Source of the DNA: Nocardioides seonyuensis
GTDB lineage: Bacteria > Actinomycetota > Actinomycetes > Propionibacteriales > Nocardioidaceae
Assembly (NCBI RefSeq): GCF_004683965.1
Contig: NZ_CP038436.1
Coordinates: 2,914,001 to 2,978,000, forward strand
DNA length: 64,000 bases
Reading direction: 5' to 3'
Shown piece after piece: positions 1 through 8,625 of the stretch. Each line of letters begins with the position of its first letter. Position 1 is the stretch's first letter. Both the position numbers and the translations under genes were made by a program. Under the pieces are notes generated by a model. That model saw nothing but the letters and a program-made list of their open reading frames with translations, was not told the origin of the DNA and did no database searches.

Positions 1-1
1 C

Positions 2-628
2 GCACGTGACTATCCCGTCGCGCTGGTCAACTCCGTCAACCCGGTGCGCCTCCAGGGCCAGAAGACCGCGGCGTTCGAGATCGCGGACTTCCTGGGCGAC
101 GCGCCCGACCACCACCTGCTGCCCGTCGGCAACGCCGGCAACATCTCCGCCTACTGGCTCGGCTACACCCAGTACGAACAGCTCGGGCGCACCACGAAGC
201 GACCTGTGATGCACGGCTTCCAGGCCGAGGGCGCCGCCCCGCTGGTGACCGGCGAGCCGTTCCCGGACCCCGAGACCAAGGCGACGGCGATCCGCATCGG
301 CAACCCCGCGTCCTGGCACCTCGCAGAGCAGGCGGCCAAGGAGTCCGAGGGCGAGTTCACCGCGCTCTCAGACGAGCAGATCCTGGCCGCTCAGGTCGAG
401 CTCGCCCGCCGCGAAGGGGTGTTCGTGGAGCCCGCGTCGGCTGCTGGCGTGGCGGGGCTGCTCGCCCACCTCGAGGCGGGCGCCGACTTCTCCGGCCAGG
501 TGGTCGCCATCACCGTCACCGGCCACGGCCTGAAGGACACCTCGACGGCCCTGGAGTCGTTCACCGACGTGGTCGACACGGTCGTCGACGCCGACGTGGA
601 CGCCGCGGCCAGAGCCGCCGGCCTGTAG
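2..628 (+). CDS. thrC: Threonine synthase, 3' part (5' end outside window)
   Basis: C-terminal 208 residues of threonine synthase, the PLP enzyme that converts O-phosphohomoserine to threonine in the cytoplasm. The frame is open from base 2 with no start, so the gene begins upstream of the window. Visible family signatures are [13 protein letters not shown] near the beginning and the glycine-rich phosphate-binding stretch [12 protein letters not shown] about 40 residues in. The stop (626-628) lies 3 bases before the GTG of the homoserine kinase gene, so the two last steps of threonine synthesis are co-transcribed. Identification is firm from sequence and context. Confidence 0.95.
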   Translation, partial: ARDYPVALVNSVNPVRLQGQKTAAFEIADFLGDAPDHHLLPVGNAGNISAYWLGYTQYEQLGRTTKRPVMHGFQAEGAAPLVTGEPFPDPETKATAIRIGNPASWHLAEQAAKESEGEFTALSDEQILAAQVELARREGVFVEPASAAGVAGLLAHLEAGADFSGQVVAITVTGHGLKDTSTALESFTDVVDTVVDADVDAAARAAGL

Positions 629-631
629 CCC

Positions 632-1531
632 GTGGCGACCTTCGTCGAAGGCCCCGTGAGGGTCTCCGTCCCCGCAACCGCTGCCAACCTCGGCCCCGGG
701 TTCGACTCGTTGGGGCTCGCGCTCTCCCTGCACGACGAGCTGCTCGCCGAGGTCACGCCCGACGGCCTGGAGATCGACGTGAGCGGCGAGGGCGCCGGCA
801 GCGTCCCCCTCGACGAGTCGCACCTGGTGGTGCGGGCCATGCGCGCGGCCTTCGACCTGATGCAGGCCGAGCCGTCCGGGTTGCGGCTGGAGTGCCGCAA
901 CGCCATCCCGCACAGCCGGGGGCTCGGGTCGTCCTCGGCCGCGATCGTGGCGGGGGTGACCCTCGCACGCGCCCTGGTGGCGGGCGGCCAGCTGCTGCTC
1001 TCCGACGAGGCTCTCTTCGATCTTGCGGCCGACCTCGAGGGACACCCCGACAACGTGGCGCCCGCCTTCTACGGCGGCTTCGTCATCTCCGGCCGGGAGG
1101 ACGGGCGGTGGTACGCCGTGGCCTCGGGGGTCGACCCGCGCGTCACGCCGGTCGTCTTCGTCCCGCCGACCCCGGTGTCGACCGAGCATGCCCGCAGCCT
1201 GCTGCCCGACGTCGTGCCCCACTGCGACGCAGCCTCCCAGGCCGGTCGTACGGCGCTGCTCGTCGCCGCGCTCGCGGGTCAGCCCGAGCACCTCCTCACC
1301 GCGACCCGCGACTGGCTGCACCAGGAGCAACGCCGGTCCGCGATGCCCGACACCCTGGCGCTGGTGGACTCCTTGCGCGCCGACGGCATCCCGGCGGTGG
1401 TGTCGGGGGCAGGACCGGCTGTGCTCGCCTTCGCGGCGGCGGACACCTCCCGGCTCACCCGTCGATGTCCTCGAGGCTGGGTCGCACACGCCCTGGCGGT
1501 CGAGGCCGCCGGCGCTCGCCTGCTAGCCTGA
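632..1531 (+). CDS. thrB: Homoserine kinase
   Basis: A 299-residue GHMP-family kinase that phosphorylates homoserine for threonine synthase encoded just upstream. The N-terminus has the VSVPATAANLGPGFDSLGLA signature (residues 11-30). The ATP-binding motif IPHSRGLGSSSAA lies at about 92-104, and a C-terminal GAGP segment (VSGAGPAVLAF) matches the third GHMP motif. The GTG at 632 is chosen because it directly follows the thrC stop and gives a full-length family N-terminus. The following 122 bp hold no gene; they include a TAGCCT hexamer at 1524-1529 that could serve the rho transcript. Confidence 0.96.
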   Translation: MATFVEGPVRVSVPATAANLGPGFDSLGLALSLHDELLAEVTPDGLEIDVSGEGAGSVPLDESHLVVRAMRAAFDLMQAEPSGLRLECRNAIPHSRGLGSSSAAIVAGVTLARALVAGGQLLLSDEALFDLAADLEGHPDNVAPAFYGGFVISGREDGRWYAVASGVDPRVTPVVFVPPTPVSTEHARSLLPDVVPHCDAASQAGRTALLVAALAGQPEHLLTATRDWLHQEQRRSAMPDTLALVDSLRADGIPAVVSGAGPAVLAFAAADTSRLTRRCPRGWVAHALAVEAAGARLLA

Positions 1532-1653
1532 CGGCGCGTCGCTCGACGTGTCGCCCGTCCCGGCTCTCGCCGCGCGCACGGGCACCTCAACTCCGAGGTC
1601 CGCAGTGGCCCTTCACGGCCCTGACGTGACCGCGCAACGTGTGAAGGACTCAC

Positions 1654-3504
1654 GTGACCGAGACCCCCGAGAACACTCCCGCACCCTCCGCCGCAGCGGA
1701 CGCGCCGCCGGCCAAGAAGCGTGGAGGTGGGCTGAACGCCATGCTGCTGGCCGACCTGAAGTCCATGGCCGCCGGGCTCGGAATCGCGGGCGCGGGTTCG
1801 ATGAAGAAGGCACAGCTCGTCGAGGCCATCAAGAACCAGGGCACGCCGGTGAGCAAGCCGGCCCGGACCGATCAGCGCGCGACGAAGGACGAGCCGACCA
1901 CGCCGCCCGCCCAGGAGCGTGCTGCCGAGTCGACCGGCTCAACGGACTCGCAGGAGGCCGGCAAGCAGGACTCGGGCAAGCAGGACTCTGGCAAGCAGGA
2001 CTCTGCCAAGCAGGACTCTGCCAAGCAGGACTCGGGCAAGCAGGACTCGGGCAAGCAGGACTCGGGCAAGCAGGACTCGGGCAAGCAGGAGCGTGCGAAG
2101 CAGGACCGGTCGAAGGGACAGCAGGCCCAGCAGAAGCAGGAGCGCCAGGGCAAGCAGGACCAGTCCCGGCAGGACCAGGGCAAGCAGGACCAGTCCCGGC
2201 AGGACCAGGGCAAGCAGGACCAGTCCCGGCAGGACCAGGGCAAGCAGGACCAGTCCCGGCAGGAGCAGGGCAAGCAGGACCAGTCCCGGCAGGACCAGTC
2301 CCGGCAGGACCAGGACCAGTCCGGGGACGACGACGGTGAGGGCGGGAGCCGCCGCAACCGCCGCCGTCGCGGGCGCGAGCGCCAGGCGCCCCGCGTCGGG
2401 CGCAACGAGCCCGACACCACGATCCTCGAGGACGACGTCCTGGTTCCCGCAGCCGGAATCCTCGACGTGCTGGACAACTACGCGTTCGTCCGCACCTCCG
2501 GCTACCTGCCTGGCAGCGAGGACGTCTACCTCTCGTTGTCGATGGTCCGCAAGTTCGGCCTGCGCAGGGGTGACGCGGTGGTCGGCCAGGTGCGCCAGCC
2601 ACGCGAGGGGGAGCGCCGCGAGAAGTTCAACCCGATGGTGCGCGTCGACAGCGTGAACGGCGCCGACCCCGAGTCCGCGCGCGAGCGCCCGGAGTTCACG
2701 AGCGCGACGCCGGTCCACCCTCACCAGCGCTTGCGGCTGGCGACCGACTCCACGGACGTGACCGGCCGGGTCATCGACATCGCCGCACCTGTCGGCAAGG
2801 GTCAGCGCGGCCTGATCGTGACGCCGCCGCGAGCCGGCACGACCTCGATCCTGCGCTCGCTCGCCGCGTCCGTCACCGCCAACAACCCCGAGTGCCACCT
2901 CATGGTCGTGCTCGTCGGTGCGCGGCCCGAGGAGGTCACCGACTTCCGGCGGGCAGTCAAGGGCGAGGTCGTCGCCTCCACCTTCGACCTCCCGCCCGCC
3001 GACCACGTCCTGGTCTCGGAGCTGGCCATCGAACGGGCCAAGCGACTCGTCGAGCTCGGTCACGACGTCGTCGTGCTGCTCGACTCGCTGACCAGCCTGG
3101 GCCGCGCCTACAACCTGGCGGCACCTGCCAACGGCCGGCTGCTCGCCGGCGGAGTCGACGCCTCCGCCGTGCACCCTCCCAAGCAGCTCTTCGGGGCCGC
3201 TCGCAAGCTGGAGGATGCAGGCTCCCTGACGATCCTCGCCTCCGTGCTCGTGGAGACGGGGTCGGCCACCGACGAGCTGTTCTTCGAGGAGCTGCGCGGC
3301 ACGGCCAACCTCGAGCTGCGCCTGAGCAGCGAGCGCGCTGCCCAGGGCCTGGTGCCAGCCGTCGACCCCGCCAGGTCCGGCACCCGCCACGAGGAGAAGC
3401 TGCTGGCGCCTGCCGAGGGTGCCGTGGTCGGAGACCTCCGCCGCAAGCTCGCCGACGCCACCACCCAGCAGGCCGTGGAGAAGCTCGTCGCCAGCTCGCG
3501 CTGA
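1654..3504 (+). CDS. rho: Rho-family transcription terminator homologue with degenerate ATPase site
   Basis: A 616-residue Rho homologue at the normal actinobacterial rho locus (thrB-rho-rpmE-prfA). Order: a helical Rho_N-like segment (about 25-70); a charged low-complexity insert (about 104-228) built of KQDSG and GKQDQSRQDQ repeats; a cold-shock-type primary RNA-binding domain (about 260-345, containing YAFVRTSGYLPGSEDVYLS); then the RecA-like motor. By eye against E. coli and Streptomyces Rho, key motor residues differ. Walker A reads PPRAGTTS (Lys to T396). The DERPEE motif reads GARPEE (catalytic Glu to A423). DSITR reads DSLTS (R to S481). The R-loop basic residue is A538, and the RKIAEKR stretch reads SERAAQG (R353 equivalent G565). 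The Walker B Asp (D477) and the final GTR arginine remain. Known Rho is an ATP-driven helicase; I infer this copy binds RNA but is ATPase-dead. Confidence 0.9.
   Translation: MTETPENTPAPSAAADAPPAKKRGGGLNAMLLADLKSMAAGLGIAGAGSMKKAQLVEAIKNQGTPVSKPARTDQRATKDEPTTPPAQERAAESTGSTDSQEAGKQDSGKQDSGKQDSAKQDSAKQDSGKQDSGKQDSGKQDSGKQERAKQDRSKGQQAQQKQERQGKQDQSRQDQGKQDQSRQDQGKQDQSRQDQGKQDQSRQEQGKQDQSRQDQSRQDQDQSGDDDGEGGSRRNRRRRGRERQAPRVGRNEPDTTILEDDVLVPAAGILDVLDNYAFVRTSGYLPGSEDVYLSLSMVRKFGLRRGDAVVGQVRQPREGERREKFNPMVRVDSVNGADPESARERPEFTSATPVHPHQRLRLATDSTDVTGRVIDIAAPVGKGQRGLIVTPPRAGTTSILRSLAASVTANNPECHLMVVLVGARPEEVTDFRRAVKGEVVASTFDLPPADHVLVSELAIERAKRLVELGHDVVVLLDSLTSLGRAYNLAAPANGRLLAGGVDASAVHPPKQLFGAARKLEDAGSLTILASVLVETGSATDELFFEELRGTANLELRLSSERAAQGLVPAVDPARSGTRHEEKLLAPAEGAVVGDLRRKLADATTQQAVEKLVASSR
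1963..2082 (+). repeat. Eight 15-bp tandem repeats inside the Rho-family gene
   Basis: Eight in-frame copies of a 15-bp unit encode KQDSG, with two copies reading KQDSA. The repeats sit in the low-complexity insert ahead of the RNA-binding domain. Near-identity at DNA level makes the tract prone to slippage, so its length may vary between strains. Confidence 0.95.
2149..2298 (+). repeat. Five 30-bp tandem repeats inside the Rho-family gene
   Basis: Five in-frame copies of a 30-bp unit encode GKQDQSRQDQ (one copy ends QEQ), followed by a partial SRQDQ copy. Together with the upstream 15-bp repeats they form a roughly 125-residue hydrophilic tract rich in Lys, Gln, Asp, Ser and Arg. Confidence 0.95.
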
Positions 3505-3630
3505 CACTGCGCGACGAGGAATGTGCGGATTGGCGCCGCTGTTGGACCCGGTGGCACACTTGTGCGTCGGTTCCGGTTCACGTCGTTCGCATCCGCGCGA
3601 GGACGACCCGGAGCAATCGAGAGGACACCC

Positions 3631-3879
3631 ATGAAGAAGGACATCCACCCCGACTACGTCGAGACCCAGGTGACCTGCACCTGCGGTGCGTCGTTCACCA
3701 CCCGCAGCACCGCGACCTCCGGCTCGATCCGCGCCGACGTCTGCTCGCAGTGCCACCCGTTCTACACCGGCAAGCAGAAGATCCTCGACACCGGCGGCCG
3801 CGTCGCCCGCTTCGAGGCCCGCTACGCCAAGAAGGCGCCGGCGAAGGCTGCCGACCAGGACGCTGCAGAGAGCAAGTAG
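3631..3879 (+). CDS. rpmE: Large-subunit ribosomal protein L31 (zinc-type)
   Basis: An 82-residue L31 of the 50S subunit. It begins MKKDIHPDY and carries four cysteines (C16, C18, C38, C41) in the CxC...CxxC pattern of the zinc-binding C+ form, followed by [17 protein letters not shown], the family hallmark. The ATG at 3631 is chosen because it gives the conserved N-terminus and has GAGAGGA a few bases upstream; the open frame extends further 5' but that part is not L31. The C-terminus has a short charged tail. The C+ form implies dependence on zinc; a C- paralogue, if any, is not in this window. Confidence 0.97.
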   Translation: MKKDIHPDYVETQVTCTCGASFTTRSTATSGSIRADVCSQCHPFYTGKQKILDTGGRVARFEARYAKKAPAKAADQDAAESK

Positions 3880-3888
3880 CCCTGCACC

Positions 3889-3923
3889 AGCGCCGACCCC
3901 CCGCACTGCGGGCGGTCGGCGCT
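3889..3923 (+). terminator. Hairpin after rpmE
   Basis: A perfect 10-bp inverted repeat, AGCGCCGACC (3889-3898) with GGTCGGCGCT (3914-3923), encloses a smaller CCGCA/TGCGG stem. It is followed by CCTCATTTTC. It lies between the rpmE stop and the prfA start and fits an intrinsic terminator or attenuator with a weak U-run. Confidence 0.7.
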
Positions 3924-3973
3924 CCTCATTTTCAGCGCATCAGTCGCCGGACACCCGGCAGAAGGAGCACACC

Positions 3974-5047
3974 GTGTTCGAGGCCGTCGCCGGGCTCGCG
4001 AACGAGCACGCCGAGCTCGAGATGCGCCTGGGGGCCCCCGAGACCCACGCCGACCAGCGACTGGCCAAGCAGCTCAACCAGCGCTACGCCGAGCTCTCGG
4101 CCGTGCTCGCCACGTGGCGTGAGTGGCTCGCCCTGGGGGGCGACATCGACGCCGCCCGCGAGCTCGCCGCCGACGACCCGGCGTTCGCCGCCGAGGCCGA
4201 CGAGCTCACCGCGCGGCGTGCGACGGTCGAGGAGAGGCTGCGCCACCTCCTCGTGCCCCGCGACCCGACGGACGCCAAGGACGCCATCGTCGAGGTCAAG
4301 TCGGGGGAGGGTGGTGAGGAGTCAGCGCTGTTCGCCGGTGACCTCCTCCGCATGTACTCCCGGTTCGCCGAGACCCGCGGGTGGCGTACCGAGATCCTCG
4401 ACGCCACCGAGTCCGACCTCGGCGGCTACAAGTCCGTGACGATGGCGGTCAAGGCCAAGGGCACCCCCGCGCCGGGAGAGGCGCCCTACGCCCTGCTGAA
4501 GTTCGAGGGCGGCGTGCACCGCGTCCAGCGAGTGCCGGTGACCGAGTCCCAGGGTCGCGTGCACACCTCTGCGGCCGGAGTGCTCGTGATGCCGGAGGCC
4601 GAGCAGGTCGACGTCGTGGTCGACGACAACGACCTGCGCATCGACGTCTTCCGCTCCAGCGGCCCGGGTGGTCAGAGCGTCAACACCACCGACTCCGCAG
4701 TCCGGATCACGCATGTGCCGACAGGCATCGTCGTCAGCTGCCAGAACGAGAAGTCGCAGCTGCAGAACAAGGAGTCCGCTATGCGGATCCTGCGTGCCCG
4801 GCTGTTGGCGGCGGCCCAGGAGGAGGCCGACGCCGAGGCCAGTGAGGCACGCAAGAGCCAGATCCGCACGGTGGACCGGTCCGAGCGGATCCGCACCTAC
4901 AACTTCCCCGAGAACCGCATCTCCGACCACCGCACGGGCTACAAGGCCCACAACCTCGACACCGTCCTCGACGGCGAGCTGGGGCCTGTCATCGACAGCG
5001 CCGTGACCGCCGACCTCGAGGCGCGCCTCGCGTCGTTGGAGGAGTGA
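3974..5047 (+). CDS. prfA: Peptide chain release factor 1
   Basis: A 357-residue class I release factor reading UAA and UAG. The stop-codon recognition tripeptide is PVT (188-190, in [13 protein letters not shown]), the RF1-type PxT and not the RF2 SPF. The catalytic GGQ loop is at 232-234 in [18 protein letters not shown]. The GTG at 3974 is preferred over longer in-frame starts because it is preceded by AGAAGGAG and gives the standard RF1 length. The stop overlaps the GTG of prmC by 4 bases, coupling the factor to the enzyme that methylates its GGQ glutamine. Confidence 0.97.
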   Translation: MFEAVAGLANEHAELEMRLGAPETHADQRLAKQLNQRYAELSAVLATWREWLALGGDIDAARELAADDPAFAAEADELTARRATVEERLRHLLVPRDPTDAKDAIVEVKSGEGGEESALFAGDLLRMYSRFAETRGWRTEILDATESDLGGYKSVTMAVKAKGTPAPGEAPYALLKFEGGVHRVQRVPVTESQGRVHTSAAGVLVMPEAEQVDVVVDDNDLRIDVFRSSGPGGQSVNTTDSAVRITHVPTGIVVSCQNEKSQLQNKESAMRILRARLLAAAQEEADAEASEARKSQIRTVDRSERIRTYNFPENRISDHRTGYKAHNLDTVLDGELGPVIDSAVTADLEARLASLEE

Positions 5048-5904
5048 GCACCGTGCGCCGCCAGGAGGTCCTCCGGGGCGCGGTGACCGCCCTCTCAGGG
5101 GCGGGTGTCGCGAGTCCCGAGCACGACGCTGCCGAGCTGCTGGCGTTCGTCCACGGAACCACCCGCGCGAGGCTCTTCGAGCTCGACGACGTCTCCGACC
5201 AGGCACGCGGGCGGTACGACGCCCTGGTGGCCCGTCGTGCGGCGCGTGAGCCGCTCCAGCACCTGACCGGGACCGCCGCGTTCCGCCACGTCGAGCTGTC
5301 GGTCGGCCCAGGTGTCTTCGTGCCCCGCCCCGAGACCGAGCTGCTCGCAGGGTGGGCGATCGAGGCCGCACGACTGTCCCAGCACGAGAACCGGAGCTGC
5401 CGCGTCGTCGATCTGTGCACCGGGTCCGGTGCCATCGCGAAGGCGGTCGCCCACGAGGTCCCCGAGGCTGACGTCCACGCCGTCGAGCTGGACCCGTCCG
5501 CGTTCGCCTGGGCCGAGCGCAACCTGGAGGGCACTGGCGTCGACCTGCGTCAGGGCGACATGGCCACCGCTTTCGAGGAGCTCGCCGGCACCGTGGACGT
5601 CGTCGTGTGCAACCCGCCCTACATCCCGCTCGAGGCATGGGAGTCGGTCGCCCTCGAGGCTCGTGACCACGACCCCCACCTCGCGCTCTTCTCCGGTCAG
5701 GACGGCCTCGACGCGATGCGCCTCCTCGAGCAGCGCGCGAGCCTGCTGCTGAGGCCGGGAGGCGTCGTGGGGGCCGAGCACGCCGACGCCCAGGGTGAGT
5801 CGGCGCCCGGAGTCTTCCGTGCCCGACCACACTGGCGCGAGGTGGTCGACCATCTCGATCTCGCGGGTCGTCCGAGGTACCTCACCGCGCGACTGGCAAC
5901 ATGA
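5044..5904 (+). CDS. prmC: Release factor glutamine N5-methyltransferase
   Basis: A 286-residue SAM-dependent methyltransferase that modifies the Gln of the GGQ motif in release factors. The N-terminal helical substrate-binding part (1-90) ends in [10 protein letters not shown]. The SAM-binding motif [12 protein letters not shown] is at about 121-132, and the catalytic NPPY motif at 190-193. It starts inside the prfA stop (GTGA overlap) and itself overlaps the next gene by ATGA, so translation is coupled along prfA-prmC-sua5. Confidence 0.96.
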   Translation: MSTVRRQEVLRGAVTALSGAGVASPEHDAAELLAFVHGTTRARLFELDDVSDQARGRYDALVARRAAREPLQHLTGTAAFRHVELSVGPGVFVPRPETELLAGWAIEAARLSQHENRSCRVVDLCTGSGAIAKAVAHEVPEADVHAVELDPSAFAWAERNLEGTGVDLRQGDMATAFEELAGTVDVVVCNPPYIPLEAWESVALEARDHDPHLALFSGQDGLDAMRLLEQRASLLLRPGGVVGAEHADAQGESAPGVFRARPHWREVVDHLDLAGRPRYLTARLAT

Positions 5905-6566
5905 CCCCCGTGCAAAGGCTGCCCACCTCGACCGATGACGAACGCGACGCTGCCGTGGAGGCGGCCGCCGGCGCTGTGCGCCGCGGTGAGCTGGTCGTCA
6001 TACCGACCGACACCGTCTACGGCATCGCCGCCGACGCCTTCTCGCACGAGGCGGTCGGAGCCCTGCTCGCGGCGAAGGGTCGGGGTCGTGAGATGCCGCC
6101 TCCTGTCCTGGTCTCGAGCGCGACGACCCTCCAGGCGCTGGCCGTCGCCCTGCCTGACTGGGTCCAGCCACTGGTTCAGGAGTTCTGGCCGGGTCCGCTC
6201 ACCCTGATCTGCCTCCAGCAGCCCTCACTGACCTGGGACCTCGGGGACACCCAGGGAACCGTCGCCGTGCGCATGCCGGACGACCAGCTCGCCCTGGCCG
6301 TCCTCGAGCGCACCGGCCCGCTCGCGGTGAGCTCGGCCAACCTCACCGGCCGGCCCGCCGCCACGGACGCCGATGCGGCGGTGGAGATGCTCGGGGACGT
6401 CGTCAGCGTCGTGGTCGACGCGGGCACCTCCGGTGGGGGAGAGGCCTCGACCATCGTGGACACCACGGGCGCGCAGGGCCGGATCGTACGCCGGGGAGCC
6501 CTGTCCCTCGAGGCTCTCAACGCGGTGCTGCAGCCCCACGGCGTCACGCTGACGGACGAAGGCTAG
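5901..6566 (+). CDS. L-threonylcarbamoyladenylate synthase, Sua5/YrdC/YwlC family
   Basis: A 221-residue Sua5/TsaC-type enzyme that makes threonylcarbamoyl-AMP from threonine, bicarbonate and ATP for the t6A modification of ANN-decoding tRNAs. Recognisable elements are ELVVIPTDTVYGIAADAF near the start, KGRGREMPPPVLV, FWPGPLTLI, VAVRMPDD and LAVSSANLTGRPA. It has the YrdC domain only; the C-terminal Sua5 extension is missing or minimal. Translational coupling to prmC through ATGA is the common actinobacterial arrangement. Confidence 0.93.
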   Translation: MTPVQRLPTSTDDERDAAVEAAAGAVRRGELVVIPTDTVYGIAADAFSHEAVGALLAAKGRGREMPPPVLVSSATTLQALAVALPDWVQPLVQEFWPGPLTLICLQQPSLTWDLGDTQGTVAVRMPDDQLALAVLERTGPLAVSSANLTGRPAATDADAAVEMLGDVVSVVVDAGTSGGGEASTIVDTTGAQGRIVRRGALSLEALNAVLQPHGVTLTDEG

Positions 6567-6582
6567 GGGCGACGAGCGCCCG

Positions 6583-7719
6583 ATGCGGGAGTACCTCCTC
6601 GTCTTCCTCGTGGCCCTCGTGGTCACCTACCTCCTCACGGTCATCGCCCGCGAGATCGCGTTGCGCACCGGTGCGGTCGCGAAGGTGCGTGACCGTGACG
6701 TGCACGCCACGCCGATCCCCTACGGCGGCGGGCTGGCGATGCTGGGTGGTCTCGTGGCCGGCTACCTCGTGGCCCGCGAGCTGCCGTTCCTCTCGCGAAG
6801 TCAGGACTTCGTCTTCCAGGACTCCGGCACGGTGGTCCTCTGTGGCGGGCTCGTCTGCGCCCTGGGCCTGCTCGATGACATCTTCGACCTCGACGCCCTG
6901 ACGAAGTTCGGTGGCCAGCTGTTGGTCGCTGGACTTCTCGTGCAGCAGGGCGTGCGCCTCTACTACCTCCCGGGACCCGACGGCACGCAGTTCGCCCTGG
7001 ACAACGCGCAGGCGGCCCTGCTGACCCTGCTGGTCGTCATCGGCACCATCAACGCGGTCAACTTCGTGGACGGACTGGACGGGCTGGCTTCCGGCGTGGT
7101 GGGAATCGGTGCCCTGGCACTCTTCCTGTTCACCTACATCCTCTCGGACCAGAACGACCTGACCCTGGCCACCACCGGTGCCCTGCTCAGCGCTGCCCTC
7201 GCGGGCGCATGCGCCGGCTTCCTGCCCCACAACTTCCACCCGGCCCGACTCTTCATGGGCGACTCGGGGTCGATGCTCATCGGCCTGGTCCTCTCCGCCA
7301 GCGCGTTGACCCTGACCGGCCAGTTCGACGGCAACGCGATCCAGAGCGGCGGCAACAGCTTCTTCGTGACGGTGCTCCCGGTGATGCTGCCGGTCTCCTT
7401 GCTGATGGTGCCGCTGCTCGACCTCGTGCTCGCCGTCGTACGACGCACCCGTGCTGGCCGCTCGCCGTTCAGCCCGGACAAGCAGCACCTCCACCACCGC
7501 CTCCTCGAGATCGGCCACTCCCAACGACGGGCGGTCTTCATCATGTGGATGTGGGCGGGCCTGCTCGCCACCGGAGCGGTGCTCGTGAGCCTCTACAGCG
7601 GGCAGCAGGTGTGGATGGGCCTGGCTGCGATGTTCGTCGTGGTGGTCGCTCTCACCTTCGTGCTGCCGATCCTGCACCGGCCGCCGAAGACCGGTCTGGG
7701 CGACCCACGACTCGACTGA
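6583..7719 (+). CDS. Polyprenyl-phosphate N-acetylhexosamine-1-phosphate transferase, MraY/WecA/TagO family
   Basis: A 378-residue polytopic membrane protein with about eleven hydrophobic segments. It transfers a sugar-1-phosphate (usually GlcNAc-1-P) from a UDP-sugar to undecaprenyl or decaprenyl phosphate, the first membrane step of arabinogalactan or teichoic-type wall polymers. Family motifs are LGLLDDIFDLDALTKF (catalytic Asp pair), NAVNFVDGLDGLASG, ARLFMGDSGSMLIG and the C-terminal cytoplasmic HLHHRLLEIGHS. It lies between sua5 and the atp operon, as rfe does in mycobacteria. The exact sugar cannot be read from sequence. Confidence 0.92.
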   Translation: MREYLLVFLVALVVTYLLTVIAREIALRTGAVAKVRDRDVHATPIPYGGGLAMLGGLVAGYLVARELPFLSRSQDFVFQDSGTVVLCGGLVCALGLLDDIFDLDALTKFGGQLLVAGLLVQQGVRLYYLPGPDGTQFALDNAQAALLTLLVVIGTINAVNFVDGLDGLASGVVGIGALALFLFTYILSDQNDLTLATTGALLSAALAGACAGFLPHNFHPARLFMGDSGSMLIGLVLSASALTLTGQFDGNAIQSGGNSFFVTVLPVMLPVSLLMVPLLDLVLAVVRRTRAGRSPFSPDKQHLHHRLLEIGHSQRRAVFIMWMWAGLLATGAVLVSLYSGQQVWMGLAAMFVVVVALTFVLPILHRPPKTGLGDPRLD

Positions 7720-7741
7720 GGAGCACGGGGGACGAGCCGGG

Positions 7742-7777
7742 TTGGTGGCGTCCCGCGACTTTGTGATAGTTTTCACG
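7742..7777 (+). promoter_or_regulatory. Candidate atp-operon promoter with Crp/GlxR-like operator
   Basis: TTGGTG (7742-7747), a 17-bp spacer and GATAGT (7765-7770) give a reasonable vegetative promoter 82 bp before the first atp-region start codon. A near-perfect Crp/GlxR-type palindrome, TGTGATAGTTTTCACG (7762-7777; consensus TGTGA-N6-TCACA, 9 of 10 conserved positions), overlaps the -10. That position suggests repression, although the regulator is inferred only from the motif. Confidence 0.6.
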
Positions 7778-7858
7778 AGCGCCTCGGGGCTCGTTCTCCG
7801 GGGTCCCGGCCACACGCTGGTCGATCGCCAGAACGCCCTCCACAGAACGGCCGCCACC

Positions 7859-8329
7859 ATGACGACCGAGTCGAAGCAGGACACCCCGCCGCGCTCGCGC
7901 GGCCGCGGTGCTTCCCCGCTCCTCGGTGCAGCGGTCGCCTCGGCGGTCCTGGTCGTGATCCTGGGGGTGATCGCCCAGGTGGCAGCCGGGTCGGCCGGCC
8001 TCAAGGGAGCGCTCGCCGGCGGCGGCCTCGCCCTGGTCGTCTTCCTCGTCGGCACGCTCGTCGTCGCCACGGTGGCCCGCCTGGTCCCCGCGATGTCGTT
8101 GCTGATCGCCCTGCTGACCTACGTGCTCCAGGTCGTCCTGATGGGCGTCGTCGTGCTGGCGCTGGTCCGTTCGGACCTCGGTGGGCAACAGCTGTTCCGC
8201 GAGTGGTTCGCGGGCGCGGTCATCTCCGTGACGATGCTGTGGCTCGGCGTCCAGGTGTGGCTGTTCACCAGGCTGCGGATCCCGGTCTACGAGCTCCCCG
8301 ACCACCGCGCACCCGGGGGTGAGGCATGA
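7859..8329 (+). CDS. Small membrane protein preceding the ATP synthase operon (AtpI-like position)
   Basis: A 156-residue protein with a hydrophilic N-terminus (MTTESKQDTPPRSRGRG) and four hydrophobic segments, at about 20-42, 47-68, 72-98 and 112-135. It occupies the position of the conserved actinobacterial membrane gene before atpB (Rv1303-like in mycobacteria), so a role in assembling or stabilising the Fo c-ring or stator is plausible by context only. The ATG at 7859 is chosen because upstream in-frame codons run through the promoter region. Its stop overlaps the next gene by ATGA. Confidence 0.8.
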   Translation: MTTESKQDTPPRSRGRGASPLLGAAVASAVLVVILGVIAQVAAGSAGLKGALAGGGLALVVFLVGTLVVATVARLVPAMSLLIALLTYVLQVVLMGVVVLALVRSDLGGQQLFREWFAGAVISVTMLWLGVQVWLFTRLRIPVYELPDHRAPGGEA

Positions 8330-8625
8330 CCTCCTCGACTGCTAGTGTGCGCAACGCGATGCCCGACCACAGCAGCCCCTCGGTCGAGCCCACCGGCGAT
8401 CCGTGGCACGCGTTCGGATTCATCGTGTCCGGCGTGCTGGTCTACGGACTGGCAGGGTGGGCTGCTGACCGCTGGTTCGGGACATCGTGGCTGGTGGTCG
8501 TCGGGATCCTGTTCGGCGCCGGCATGGGCATCTACATGACGTGGGCGAGATTCAACAAGCCCTACTCCCAGGTCTTCGACAAGTTGAGCGAAGACGAGAA
8601 GAACGACACAGGAGAACTCAGGTGA
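8326..8625 (+). CDS. AtpZ/AtpI-family small ATP synthase accessory protein
   Basis: A 99-residue protein with two transmembrane helices (about 28-48 and 53-75) separated by a short loop, GWAADRWFGTS. It ends in a charged tail. The pattern WHAFGFIVSGVLVYGLAGW...GILFGAGMGIYMTWARF matches the AtpZ/AtpI group found as an ATP synthase operon leader, implicated elsewhere in Mg2+ handling or c-ring assembly. It overlaps both neighbours by four bases (ATGA and GTGA), so it is translated in step with AtpB. Confidence 0.85.
   Translation: MTSSTASVRNAMPDHSSPSVEPTGDPWHAFGFIVSGVLVYGLAGWAADRWFGTSWLVVVGILFGAGMGIYMTWARFNKPYSQVFDKLSEDEKNDTGELR

Noticed and set aside
1963..2298. CRISPR-like array
   Set aside because: The units are contiguous with no unique spacers and are in frame inside a protein; they are coding tandem repeats.
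1939..3906. A 655-codon open frame antisense to the Rho-family gene
   Set aside because: It is a product of high GC and of the repeats being open in several frames; the translation is low-complexity Leu/Val/Gly with no motif, while the plus strand has a clear protein family.
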